Below are positions 22,079 through 31,466 of a stretch of DNA of 64,000 nt, one piece after another (the stretch's first letter is position 1; each line of letters starts with the position of its first letter). The DNA comes from Miscanthus floridulus (taxonomy: Eukaryota > Streptophyta > Magnoliopsida > Poales > Poaceae). Both the position numbers and the translations under genes were made by a program. The DNA lies in NCBI RefSeq assembly GCF_019320115.1, contig NC_089591.1, forward strand, positions 18,454,502 through 18,518,501. The letters run 5' to 3'. Under the pieces are notes generated by a model. The model was given only the letters and a program-made list of their open reading frames with translations. It made no database searches and had not been told where the DNA came from.

Positions 22079-23767
22079 TGTTGACGATGATTTCAACAAC
22101 ATTGTGGATGGTAAAAAATGTCACAAATCTATGACATACGAAAGGACATAAGCCAACCATGAATGATTTTGGTTCAAATAACTTGGTTCCATATGTACAT
22201 GTCCTCTATTTGAATGAAGGTACAAAATGGACGAAAAACCAAGTCTGGGGGGCAACTTGACACGTGTCCTGACCCCCAAGTATGGAAAATGGACAAACCA
22301 ACTTCACCATCGTGATGAGCAATGCTTTTGGAAGCCACCTGCAGAAGAAGGGATGATTTGGTCCATATGGAGGTCGGGCGACCTCCCTGTGGAGCTTATC
22401 AATTAATGCAAGCTTCCATGATCCATGTACAAGGTCCCCAAAGTCAATCTCCATCCTTGGATCACAAGTGTGCTTTCTCTCAACGGCTGGAGATGAGAGC
22501 AATGGATCCATGGGCCCACATGAGAAGCAAACCGACTGTGATAAGTGAAGAACATGCATCATACACACCTTATGACATATGGGACACGCTTCTAGAAGAA
22601 AGGTGGAGGGCCTACCTATCATTAGTAGGTCGATCGACCTCACTTGGGAGCCAAATGACATGAAATCACACCCACCACCTTAGTGGATGCCTCCATGCAT
22701 GCCAAGCCATCCAAACCATTGATCCAAGGTCGGTTCAAGGTCTGTGGATCTAAGGGCCATGGTGAGGAGGCACATGGATTGCTGACATGCCACCCCCTCT
22801 ACCTCCACTATAAATAGAGGGGTACCTCCTCACTCTCAAGACACACCACAAGGAGGAAGCCTCTCCACTCTCTCAAGATGTAGTAGTGCTAGTGTAGTTG
22901 GGAGTTAGAGTGAGTAGTGAGCTTAGTCTTTGGGTTCCTGATCTGGTCTTCTAGGAGGTTTGGTATACTCTTGTATCTCTCTCTTTGTAAGGCTTTGCTT
23001 ATTTAATATATTACTCTTTCTCTACTTTACTTAGTTCTTACTTTGTGCAATATTATACTTGTTATAGTATTGTGGTGTACTTAGTTTGTACATATAGTTG
23101 TTATATACTTGGTTGTGATCCTTGAAACACACCTATATTGCAATCATCGCCTATCATAGGGTGCTCTAGCTGAGCTTATGTACATAGCTATAGTAGTGAG
23201 AGAAGGTGTAAGCATGGTGCTTATACATTATCTTGTCTTTAGTTACCGCTTGTTGCATGGATTATTTATGGTAGCTAGCTGGTGGTGGCAGACCTGTCTT
23301 GCCTTTGCATTCCACCATGAGTTGTAGACAAGTTCTTAAAAGGTTGGGCTCTAGTAACAAGGTAGCCACTTCGGGTAGGGGTTTTATCTCCTATTGTCTC
23401 GCCTATCGTCTAGCATACTTGTTGTGAGGTATCAACCAGGTTATTTCAATTGTATGATTAAGTTAAGTTCACAAGGTAGAGTTTGAACCATTGGAAACCT
23501 TATACTCACTCGTTGTCCTCCCTACTAGCTAGATTGCTTATCTTTATGCATGGACTTCTCCTATGTGTCTCATTGCCCATATCATATATATCCTTTACCC
23601 CCACTCTAGTCTAGTTGGTATAATAGTTGGTAGATACATGATGGTTAGTTATCACATTATTTAACCATTGCTTCCCTGAGGATAAATACGATATCCTGGG
23701 TGAAATGCTACAACGGTATTTCTGTGTGCCTACGAAATATTCTACATGAGTATAATAAATACCAACA
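22079..23767 (+). repeat. LTR (3') of the second Athila-like element
   Basis: It starts TGTTGACGATG and ends ...ATACCAACA. It shares the 'gtgtaagcatggtgctta' block (about 23208-23225) in reverse with the left-edge LTR remnant. It carries a clear TATA box (next entry). Sequence after 23767 belongs to a copia LTR, so this element apparently inserted there; the other junction is lost. Confidence 0.75.
22808..22817 (+). promoter_or_regulatory. TATA box of the Athila-like LTR
   Basis: CTATAAATAG lies about 730 bases into the LTR, in the U3 region of the plus-strand transcript. Its position fits an LTR promoter. Confidence 0.65.
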
Positions 23768-23923
23768 GCAAGCAAGTGAACCTCAAAGGAAAGATCATTG
23801 TGTCATCGTGTCTCCATGGATTTTATTGGTACTCTTTGATTGATCACTTGCCCAGTTGGTATAATCATTCTATCACTCTCTTGCAATTGCTTTCTTATAT
23901 ACTTGTGTTAGTGGTAGCTTGAG

Positions 23924-25586
23924 GGAGAATTTTTATTTTATAATTATTTTTATTCAATATTTTAATAATAACTGCTCCAAAAAAAATTCAGATCTGACCA
24001 TTTTGGTCGTGCCAGCGCTAGCGACCAAATAATGCTATCACGCTAACACATGTGGCGCGGCAACATCTGCCAGATTGGGCGGCGTTTCCGACGTAGAAAA
24101 GCTTGTCACGCAACTTCCGGTGGCGTGATGGTATTCTACGCGTTCGGCTATACTACTTTCAGCTTGTTTTAGCTTATTCTCTCTCACAGAATACTATTCA
24201 ATCATCCAAAAGAATCCAAAATCTACTGTTCTACCTACCAGCCGAACGCACTGATTGTTTTTTCGCGCCACCAGGAGTGATGTGACAAGACTAGATTTTT
24301 CAAATATCATAACTCCTCTATACGACGTCGGATGAAGTTGATTTATATATGAAAATTGTAGATCCCAATGAGATCTACAACTTTCTTGTTTTGAGTTTTT
24401 TCGGTTGAAGACGTTAAGATGCTCAAAAAATAATATAAAATTTTAGCACCAAAATAATCGCGTACCAGCGCTTGCCACATTTAAAAATAATATCTTTTTT
24501 GTATAGTGTCAAATGAAGATACATTTTATATCAAAGTTATAGCCCTTAGTGAGATCAACAAGTTCATAGTTTTGAGTTTTCATATTTGAGGTCGTGAACA
24601 TATTCTAATAACTAATATAAAGTTTTAGCAGCATATTAACAGTGTATCTAAGCTTAACTTTTTAGAAAAATAGTATATTTCTTATTTGATGTCACATAAA
24701 AATATTTTTTAAATGAAAATTGTAGATCTCATTGAGAGATCCAATTTTGATATAAAAAGTAACTTCATTTGACACGATACAAAAATGATATTATTTTTCT
24801 ATGCGCCAAGCTATAGTACGTGATTATTATGCTACTAAAATTTTATATTATTTTTTTAGTATCTTAACTACTCCAGATGTTAAAACTTAAAACTACAAAG
24901 TCGTAGATCTCATTAGAGCTACAACTTTCATATAAAAACTATCTTAATTTGATAACATACACAAAAAAGATATTATTTTTTAATGCAACAAATACCAGTA
25001 CGCGGTTATTATGTTTTTGAAACTTTATATTATTTTTTTGAGCATCTTAACGACTCCAAATGTTAAAATTTAAAACTTCAAAGTTGTAGATCTCATTGGG
25101 AGCTATAACTTTCATGTAAAAAATATCTTTATTTGACAACATACAGAAAGGATATTATTTTTCTAATGTGATAAGTACCAGTACACAATTATTATGCAGC
25201 TAAAATTGTATATTATTTTTTGAACATATTAACGTCCTCAAATGAAAAACTCAAAACTATAAAGTTCTAGATCTCATTGAGAGCTACAATTTTTATATAA
25301 ATTTCATCTTCATCCAATGTATCAAGGAGTTAAGATTTTTTAAAGATTTTATCTCGTCACGTCACTCTCGATGGCATAACAAAACAATACTATCACGCTA
25401 GCGGGAGTGGCGTGACAGCGTTTTTCACGTCGGAAACACAGTCTAACGTGACGGATGTTGACGCGCTATTGCATATGGCGCGACAACGTTATTTGGTCGC
25501 GCCAAAAGGTTAGATCCGCAAAAGAAATTTAGGAGCGATTATTATTAAAATATTGAATAAAAAAGGATTAAAAATAAAAAAATCCT
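23924..25586. mobile_element. Mutator-like element with long inverted repeats, no transposase
   Basis: A perfect 9-bp duplication TAGCTTGAG flanks it (23915-23923 and 25587-25595), the length made by Mutator-superfamily transposases. The outer ~250 bp on each side are inverted copies, for example 'ttattcaatattttaataata', 'cgtgatagtatt' and 'gtttccgacgt' blocks on opposite strands. The interior consists of roughly 182-bp units containing 'gtagatctcattgagagctacaa', direct on the right half and inverted on the left. No ORF resembling MuDR transposase is present, so it is non-autonomous. The whole element could fold back on itself. Confidence 0.85.
24141..24252. mobile_element. small MITE nested in the left arm of the MULE
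   Basis: The ends are inverted (GCGTTCGGCT at the left, AGCCGAACGC at the right) and the centre has TTCTCTCTCACA. It interrupts the left arm relative to the right arm near 25395-25410. It resembles the MITEs at 37672 and 42912. The target duplication is unclear. hAT-like is a guess. Confidence 0.6.
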
Positions 25587-25678
25587 ATAGCTTGAGTAGC
25601 TAGTTAGTGTAGCTAGTGTAGTGATAGTTAGTTTATTAGTTGATTAGATAGCTCACTAGTTTAGCAAGTAGTGACTTA

Positions 25679-26023
25679 GGAGGTGTTTGGTTTCATGGAC
25701 TAAATTTTAGTCCATGTCACATCGGACGTTCGGATGCTATTTAGGAGAACTAAATATGAGTTAATTATAAAACTAATTACATAGATGGAGACTAATTTAC
25801 AAGACGAATTTATTAAGCCTAATTAATCCGACATTAGCACATATTTACTGTAGCACCACATTGTCAAATCATGGACTAATTAGACTTAAAAAATTCGTCT
25901 CGCAAATTAGCCACAATCTGTGCAATTAGTTATTTTTTTCGTCTATATTTAATACTTCATGTATGTATCCAAACATCTGATGGGACAGGGACTAAAATTT
26001 TCCTGTAGGAACCAAACAACCCC
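25679..26023. mobile_element. Tourist-type MITE
   Basis: It is 345 bp, with terminal inverted repeats GGAGGTGTTTGGTT / AACCAAACAACCCC-like and a TTA duplication (25676-25678, 26024-26026), the PIF/Harbinger signature. An 'aagcctaattaatccgacattagcac' type core is shared with 40150-40430. Confidence 0.85.
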
Positions 26024-26204
26024 TTAGCATTGTTGTGTGTCTAGAGATCATACCATACTAAAATTGTGGATAGATAGCTTGCCTTTTAATTAGAGCTAGA
26101 GAAAAATGTTATTTCACCATTTAGTTTACTAACCACTTGCTCTAGTGCATTTGTAGAAATGTTTTAGAGGCTATTCACCCCCTCTAGCCATCTAGGACCT
26201 TTCA

Positions 26205-27233
26205 ACAAGGGATGGAAGGATGGAAGTGAAGGGGTTCACTAGACTGCACCGGACGCTGATGTCGTGGGCATTGGACACGTCTGGTGGCTATCCGATGACC
26301 ATGAGGGCGTCCGATGGCTGCGCAGTCAGCCCAATAGAAGGGCCAATGGGCATGTGAGTTTGTGGAGCTCTATAAATAGGTGTTGGCCATCTTGGGCTCA
26401 CTCTCTTGGACATTTTGATCATTGATACATTCTTATGAGCTAAGCCAAACACATCCCACTCATCTCATTCATTGATTCATCTTCCAAGTGTGATTGGGAG
26501 TGATCTTAGTGCATTTGCTTAGAGTTTGAGCATCTAGTGGTACTAGAGATCGTGTGAGCTACAGGATTGCTTGTTACTCTTGGTGGTTGCCGCCATCTAG
26601 ATAGCTTGGAGCAGCGGAGGACCTTTGGCATAAGTTGGTGATTGCTCGTGGCCACCTCCTGGTGATCTTGTGAGGGGTTCTTAGTCTTATTCCTCGAGGG
26701 AGCGCCAAAAGCCACTCTAGTAAATTGCTCATGCCGGTGAGTACCCTCATTTGTGTAGGTTCTTGTGACGCCTTTGTGTAAGGCAAGGCTTATGTATGCC
26801 TATTAGCTCACGAACCACCAAATGAACAGTCGACACAACGAGGACTAGCTTGCCGATAAGCAAATGAACCTCGGCATAAAAATCTTGTGTCAATTGTCTC
26901 TTGGTATTCTTATTGGACACTTATTCGGTTCGGTAAAAGCCTCCACAATTGAGCATTACTTTTATTTACATTATGTAGAGCATGCTAGTTAGTAACTAGT
27001 TTATCTTGTGTAATTAGTTTGTTAGCTATCCCACTAGTTGTTAGTAGTAGTGACTTAGTCTTTGATTGAATTAGAGATCATAGTCACTAGCATAATTGGT
27101 AAGTGGCTTGCCTTTTGAGTAGAGTTAGAGTAAAAAGCATTTACGTAGTTTAATTGACTAACTAGTTGCTCTAGTGTTTTGTAGAAAATATTAATAAGTT
27201 GTTTACACCCCTCTAGCTATTTAGGATCTTTCA
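26205..27233 (+). repeat. second copia-type LTR, directly behind the first
   Basis: It ends at 27233 in the same 'cacccctctagctatttagg-tctttca' as the LTR ending at 26204. A TATAAATAGG at 26371-26380 is the likely LTR promoter. Repeated 'ccggacg' and 'gtccgatg' blocks (26250-26320) resemble the U3 array at 54190-54650. There is no primer site or interior between the two LTR copies, so the pair looks like LTR-LTR recombination or tandem insertion. Its U3 may be truncated. Confidence 0.65.
26371..26380 (+). promoter_or_regulatory. TATA box of the copia LTR
   Basis: TATAAATAGG follows a GC-richer U3 block and precedes a 'ctcactctcttgg' start-like region. This is the usual LTR promoter layout. 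Confidence 0.6.
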
Positions 27234-27259
27234 CCATTCTCTTTTTAATATAATCCTTT

Positions 27260-27679
27260 CTTTTTTTAACGGCAAAGACTGTGGGGAAGATTCCCAGGTG
27301 TGAAAACTTTTTTATAAATTAAAAGAGCAGCATGTACTTACAAGGTAAAATTAACTAATAGCAAAAGATGACCTAAGGTCCTTCTTGAATCTAACTAAAC
27401 ATTGATTCTTAAAATTACAAAGCCAAATGGATCTATTCGGCTATCCCCTCTGGAAGATCTTGTCGTTCCTTAGCTTCCACAGTTCCCAAGCTACGATTAG
27501 TGTGGGTTCTGTGAAAAAAAACAGATTATGATTTTGCCGTGCCGTGATGAATGTGTCCATGAGATCCATGGACATGTCCCAATCAATGTGAATTGTTTGC
27601 CAACAGTCCAAAGTAAAGGGACAGGTGAATAGTCCTTTCTTATTGTTTAAAATGTTGGCAAAGCTTAACAAAGAGATGA
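27260..27679 (-). mobile_element. 5'-truncated LINE (L1-type) with target duplication
   Basis: The minus-strand frame 27441-27671 encodes the C-terminal zinc-binding tail of a non-LTR reverse transcriptase. The key residues are in LFTCPFTLDCW and the end motif IVAWELWKLRNDKIF, which is characteristic of plant L1-type elements. The A-rich tail is at the left (minus-strand AAAAAAAG near 27260-27267). Imperfect ~20-bp direct repeats flank it ('ctctttttaatataatcc' at 27239 and 'ctctttagaatataatct' at 27680), as expected for target-primed insertion. Only the last part of ORF2 is present; it is inactive. Confidence 0.8.
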
Positions 27680-27699
27680 CTCTTTAGAATATAATCTTT

Positions 27700-28200
27700 A
27701 TCCTCTTCTCTTAAAATTTATATATAATAGCAGGTTGATGTAGATTTATTAGGGTAATTGACTAGTCTGAATGTTTCATGTAAGAAAAGAAACTGAATGT
27801 AATGCTGACTGAATGTATATTAACATTCCATGAATTCAGTGTGTGTTCATATATTTGAAATTATTTAGGTTCAAATTTTAATCTAACATAATTACATGAT
27901 ACTTTTTTCATGAATTCTATGGTTTTAATTTGTAATCTCATTTAAATTAAATGTATGTTTTTGTCTTTGTAAAATGTATTAGTCATGAACTCGACACTTC
28001 TTCTATCAAAGAAAAACTTTTTGAGACATGTGCATACCGCTGTCCAGTAGTGTGTATAAACTATTTTAATAAAAATTTGCTATGTTGTTGATTCCGACAT
28101 ATCTCAATTTTTTCTGTTCTCCGGCATAAATCTGGTAAAAAGAAACAGTGTAGGGATGGTGTATTGGTGTTGTCTTGGGCTGAAATTAGTTTCCCAACGA
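27700..28200. repeat. local tandem duplication, copy 1
   Basis: From about 27733 the sequence 'gttgatgtagatttatt...gaaattagtttccc' is repeated directly from 28201. This copy has a 24-bp segment (near 27812-27835) that copy 2 lacks. No coding potential is seen. Confidence 0.85.
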
Positions 28201-28768
28201 GGCTGATGTAGATTTATTAGGGTAATGGACTGGTCTGAATGTTTCATGTAAGAAAAGAAACTGAATGTAATGCTGAATTCAGTGCTTGTTGATATATTTG
28301 AAATTATTTATGTTCAAATTTTAATCTAATATAATTACATGATACTTTTTTCATGAACTCTAGGGTTTAAATTTGTAATCCTCATCTAAATTGGCTCGGT
28401 TGCGTGTGTTGCGTGTTATATACCATGAACAACCCCTAGTGTGGATCGTACAATAATCAAGTACAACAAGATAGAGATACATCCATAATAACCTATCTAC
28501 TTGGATTACAAGACAAGTAACATGCCTAACCAACCCTCTAGAGCACATCCGAATACATGTTAGCAAAATGTATGCTTTTTGTCTTTGTAAAATGTATTAG
28601 TCATGAACTCAGACAATTCTTCTATCAAAGAAAAACCTTTTGTAAAAAGTTGCTATGTTGTTGATTCCGCCATATCTCAACCTTTTTCCATTCTCGGGCA
28701 TAAATCTGGTAAATAAAAAACAGTGTAGGGCCGGTGTTGTCCTGGACTGAAATTAGTTTCCAACCAGG
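28201..28768. repeat. local tandem duplication, copy 2 with extra 170 bp
   Basis: This is the direct repeat of 27733-28200. It contains an additional segment at about 28394-28563 that has no counterpart in copy 1. The extra segment shows no clear terminal repeats. No gene is seen. Confidence 0.85.
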
Positions 28769-29643
28769 GTATAGGCCTTTACAGCCCATTAGATAAAAGG
28801 AGGAGGCACCTTGAGTTCTTTAGTGGACAGGCCCAAACTAAAGTTTGAAACTCAATGAAGCAAGCAGGATATCACACAAGGGAAACGGCCCACAGTGGCC
28901 CAATGGCAACGGTTACCTACAAGTCATTCTAAGTGCGCAACGCGCGGCCATGGGAGATTGGGAGCAGCTGAGCACAACTTCGATTCAGCCCACTTTGGGC
29001 TGGAAATTTGTTGTCACTCTACCAGCATGGCCAGGTGATAATCGCATTAAAAAAAGGTGTCCTGGAGACGTATAGTTGAGCTATATTGCAGAATTAAAAC
29101 TTCGATAAAACGTACTTTCTTTTCCTTTTATTTGCTAAACTTATCTTATTCATAGTGACAAAAAAAATTGATGTTAAAAACAATTTCTGTAACTAAAGAT
29201 CTTCCCTCTGAGAGATTTTGTAAGTGCCTGCTCTCTAAAAAGAGGACCACGAACGACCTCTTCTACACAACTCGACTCTAGCTGAGGGCCTTTTTTGAAT
29301 GCCGTAGAAGATACAGGATAGGAAAAGAAACGTACATCGAAAGAAAATCTGTCAAAATTTGACAGCTATGTCTAGTGAAATGATCCTTCATGAAACGAAT
29401 GTACATAGAGTTGTTCAAAATGGAAATTTGTTCTATCCTTTGTGTAGCTTTAAACATAAGTTGGTTATATACTTATTTATTACTCCATATTACACTATAT
29501 CACACGGCTAGAATTGAAAATGAAAAACAATAGACCAAATAATATATAGTATTCCCTCCATTCCAAACTATAAGTCATTTGACTTAAATGTATAATTTTT
29601 GGTCCAACCATGCCTATCCGTTGTCGTTGAAGAACGTACTCCA
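28769..29643. other. intergenic, no gene seen
   Basis: This is low-copy-looking sequence. Several short open frames are present but with no recognisable domain. A half-Stowaway-like 'ttccctccattccaaactataag' starts near 29550; its second end is not evident. Confidence 0.5.
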
Positions 29644-29644
29644 T

Positions 29645-29745
29645 AATGACCACCGTATCTCTTGATCTATCGCTAGCGTAGTTTCCTCTCATCATAATGA
29701 CCACCGTATCTCTTGATCTATCGCTGGCGTAGTTTCCTCTCATCC
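29645..29745. repeat. 51-bp tandem repeat, two copies
   Basis: Units start at 29645 and 29696 ('aatgaccaccgtatctcttg') and differ at one or two bases, for example 'gctagcg' against 'gctggcg'. Confidence 0.9.
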
Positions 29746-30055
29746 TCTGTCTCTTCCATTATTATTGTAGCAATTTAAAGGAAAACACATAATGTATTTA
29801 ATTTAAACATATATATTTCAACAAATAGAAGAAAGAAGCATTAACTTTGTTTATGTGTTTATTATATATTCCGCCCATTTCAAATTATAAGTTATTTTAG
29901 CATTTTTTGATACATAGTTTTACTATGAATCTAGACATAACATGTATCTAGATGTATAACAATAGTTAGTAGTGGAGACAAAAAAAATTAAGCCCGACTG
30001 ATTCTTACTATGAAGAAATATTTATCTAAAAATAATAGAGTGTTTCTCTTTAATA
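29746..30055. other. intergenic with diverged Stowaway-like end
   Basis: A 'cccatttcaaattataagtt' end near 29875 may pair with 'acttataatttgaagttg' near 30280. That would make an older MITE into which the intact Stowaway at 30056 inserted. No gene. Confidence 0.35.
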
Positions 30056-30188
30056 CTCCCTCCGTTCCAAATTATAAGTACATTCATTTTGCTATATATA
30101 CATCTAGATATATAATAATATGTTTAGATACATAGCAAAATGGATGAACCAAAAAATCGAAGGAACTTATAATTTGGAACGGAGGGAG
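30056..30188. mobile_element. Stowaway MITE (133 bp)
   Basis: Terminal inverted repeats are CTCCCTCCGTTCC / GGAACGGAGGGAG, with TA duplications at 30054-30055 and 30189-30190. The body is palindromic. This is the Tc1/mariner-derived Stowaway class. Confidence 0.95.
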
Positions 30189-30437
30189 TATAAACAAAAA
30201 ATTCCTTTGCACTTCGCCGACGAGCCCGGGTGGTGGCTCCGCCACTAGCAAAAGTTATATATTTAGAAATACAGAAAACGACTTATAATTTGAAGTTGAT
30301 AGAATATATAGATAGATATGAGTAGAAAAGAACAGTGTACCCATCGTCAACATGTTTGGTGATTAACTCTGATCTGCCAAGCTTTTGTTAATTGCTACCT
30401 CATTCAAGTAAACAGCGAGATGACTAATAATCAAATA

Positions 30438-30582
30438 CTCCACCTGTTCTAAATTTTAAGTAGCTTTGATTTTTTTGGTACATCTATTTTGTCATGCATC
30501 TAGATATAATAATATATCTAGATATATAGTAAAATAGATGAACCAAAAAATTAAAGCAACTTATAATCTGGAACGGAGGGAA
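30438..30582. mobile_element. Stowaway MITE, diverged
   Basis: The left end CTCCACCTGTTCTAAA pairs with the right end ATCTGGAACGGAGGGA. The internal 'tctagatata' core is like the copy at 30056. A TA precedes the left end; the right duplication is lost. Confidence 0.85.
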
Positions 30583-31223
30583 AACTAATAATAGCATAAA
30601 GTTCCTCATGGGCAAGCATATGTGGTATTACACTCATCATCAGCTTATATTAGTATATGTAGGCCATGTCCGTTTGTCTTATGAGTCGTACTTTTTCAGC
30701 GAAGAAACAGCTACTCTTTCAGCTTATCTTTTCAGCATGACCATAATAACTGGTAGTCACGTTGCTCCCACTTTTACGCTGACCATTCCAATAATGGGAA
30801 TCTTGTACGCGCAAAAGAACGAATTGATGCTTGCCGTGTATTACCAAAGTTAGTGGGTACAAATCCATCAACTTTTTCCGCCGCGTTCTTGCATTGCTGT
30901 TTCACATACATCAAGTCAGTTTCCCCTTTAAGCAATGTTGGCGCCATGTCTAGTCACTAGTCTAGACTGAAAAAGCTACTGCAGCATTATACAGTAAGTA
31001 AATCTAAACTAAACATGTAGCTAGGCCGACATTGCTTTATTTGTGGATCGGAGGGCTGTTAAATAAACATTTAAAATTATTGCAGTGTTTCGTGTACGCG
31101 TAAAATCGTACAAAGAATGTGGTTACTGTGTTTGTAAGTATCTAGAAAGGTTTGGTTAAGCATTATTCATGACACGAATTCTCATTTTTGTCTCCAAAAC
31201 CTATTACTTTTGGTAGGGACATA
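30583..31223. other. intergenic with a MITE half near 30660
   Basis: 'ggccatgtccgtttg' at 30662 followed by 'actttttcagc' resembles the left end of the MITEs at 37672 and 41148. No matching right end is evident. No gene. Confidence 0.4.
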
Positions 31224-31466
31224 CTCCCTCCGTCCTGTAATATATAGTGCATTCTAGCATTCAAAATTTGTCCTCAAATATAAGGGATTCTAGAAGACAA
31301 AAACCAGTTTTGCATTAAACAGTTTTCATTTATCAACCAATCACCATTAATTATATTGATGATAGTGTCTGATTAGGAAATAAAATAAGGGTATATGCAT
31401 CTTTTATGTTCTCTCTTAATCTGTCTTAAAATTCTTAGAATGCACTATATTACAAGATGGAGGGAG
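31224..31466. mobile_element. Stowaway MITE (243 bp)
   Basis: Terminal repeats are CTCCCTCCGTCCTGTAATAT / ATATTACAAGATGGAGGGAG, with TA duplications at 31222-31223 and 31467-31468. It is a different subfamily from 30056. Confidence 0.95.

Larger units (their letters stand above)
23768..26204 (+). repeat. copia-type LTR (5'-truncated), carrying a MULE and a Tourist MITE
   Basis: The end (about 26045-26204) matches 27080-27233: 'gcttgcctttt', 'agagttagag', 'ttgctctagtg', then 'ttcaccccctctagcc', ending 'ctttca'. The start, 'gcaagtgaacctc', corresponds to 'gcaaatgaacctc' at 26862. The 5' part is replaced by the Athila-like LTR at 23767. Removing the Mutator-like and Tourist insertions leaves about 420 bp of LTR. 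Confidence 0.7.

Noticed and set aside
29495..29743. 82-codon frame with a repeated MRGNYASDRSRDTVVIM peptide
   Set aside because: The repeat reflects the 51-bp DNA duplication in non-coding sequence; no other support.
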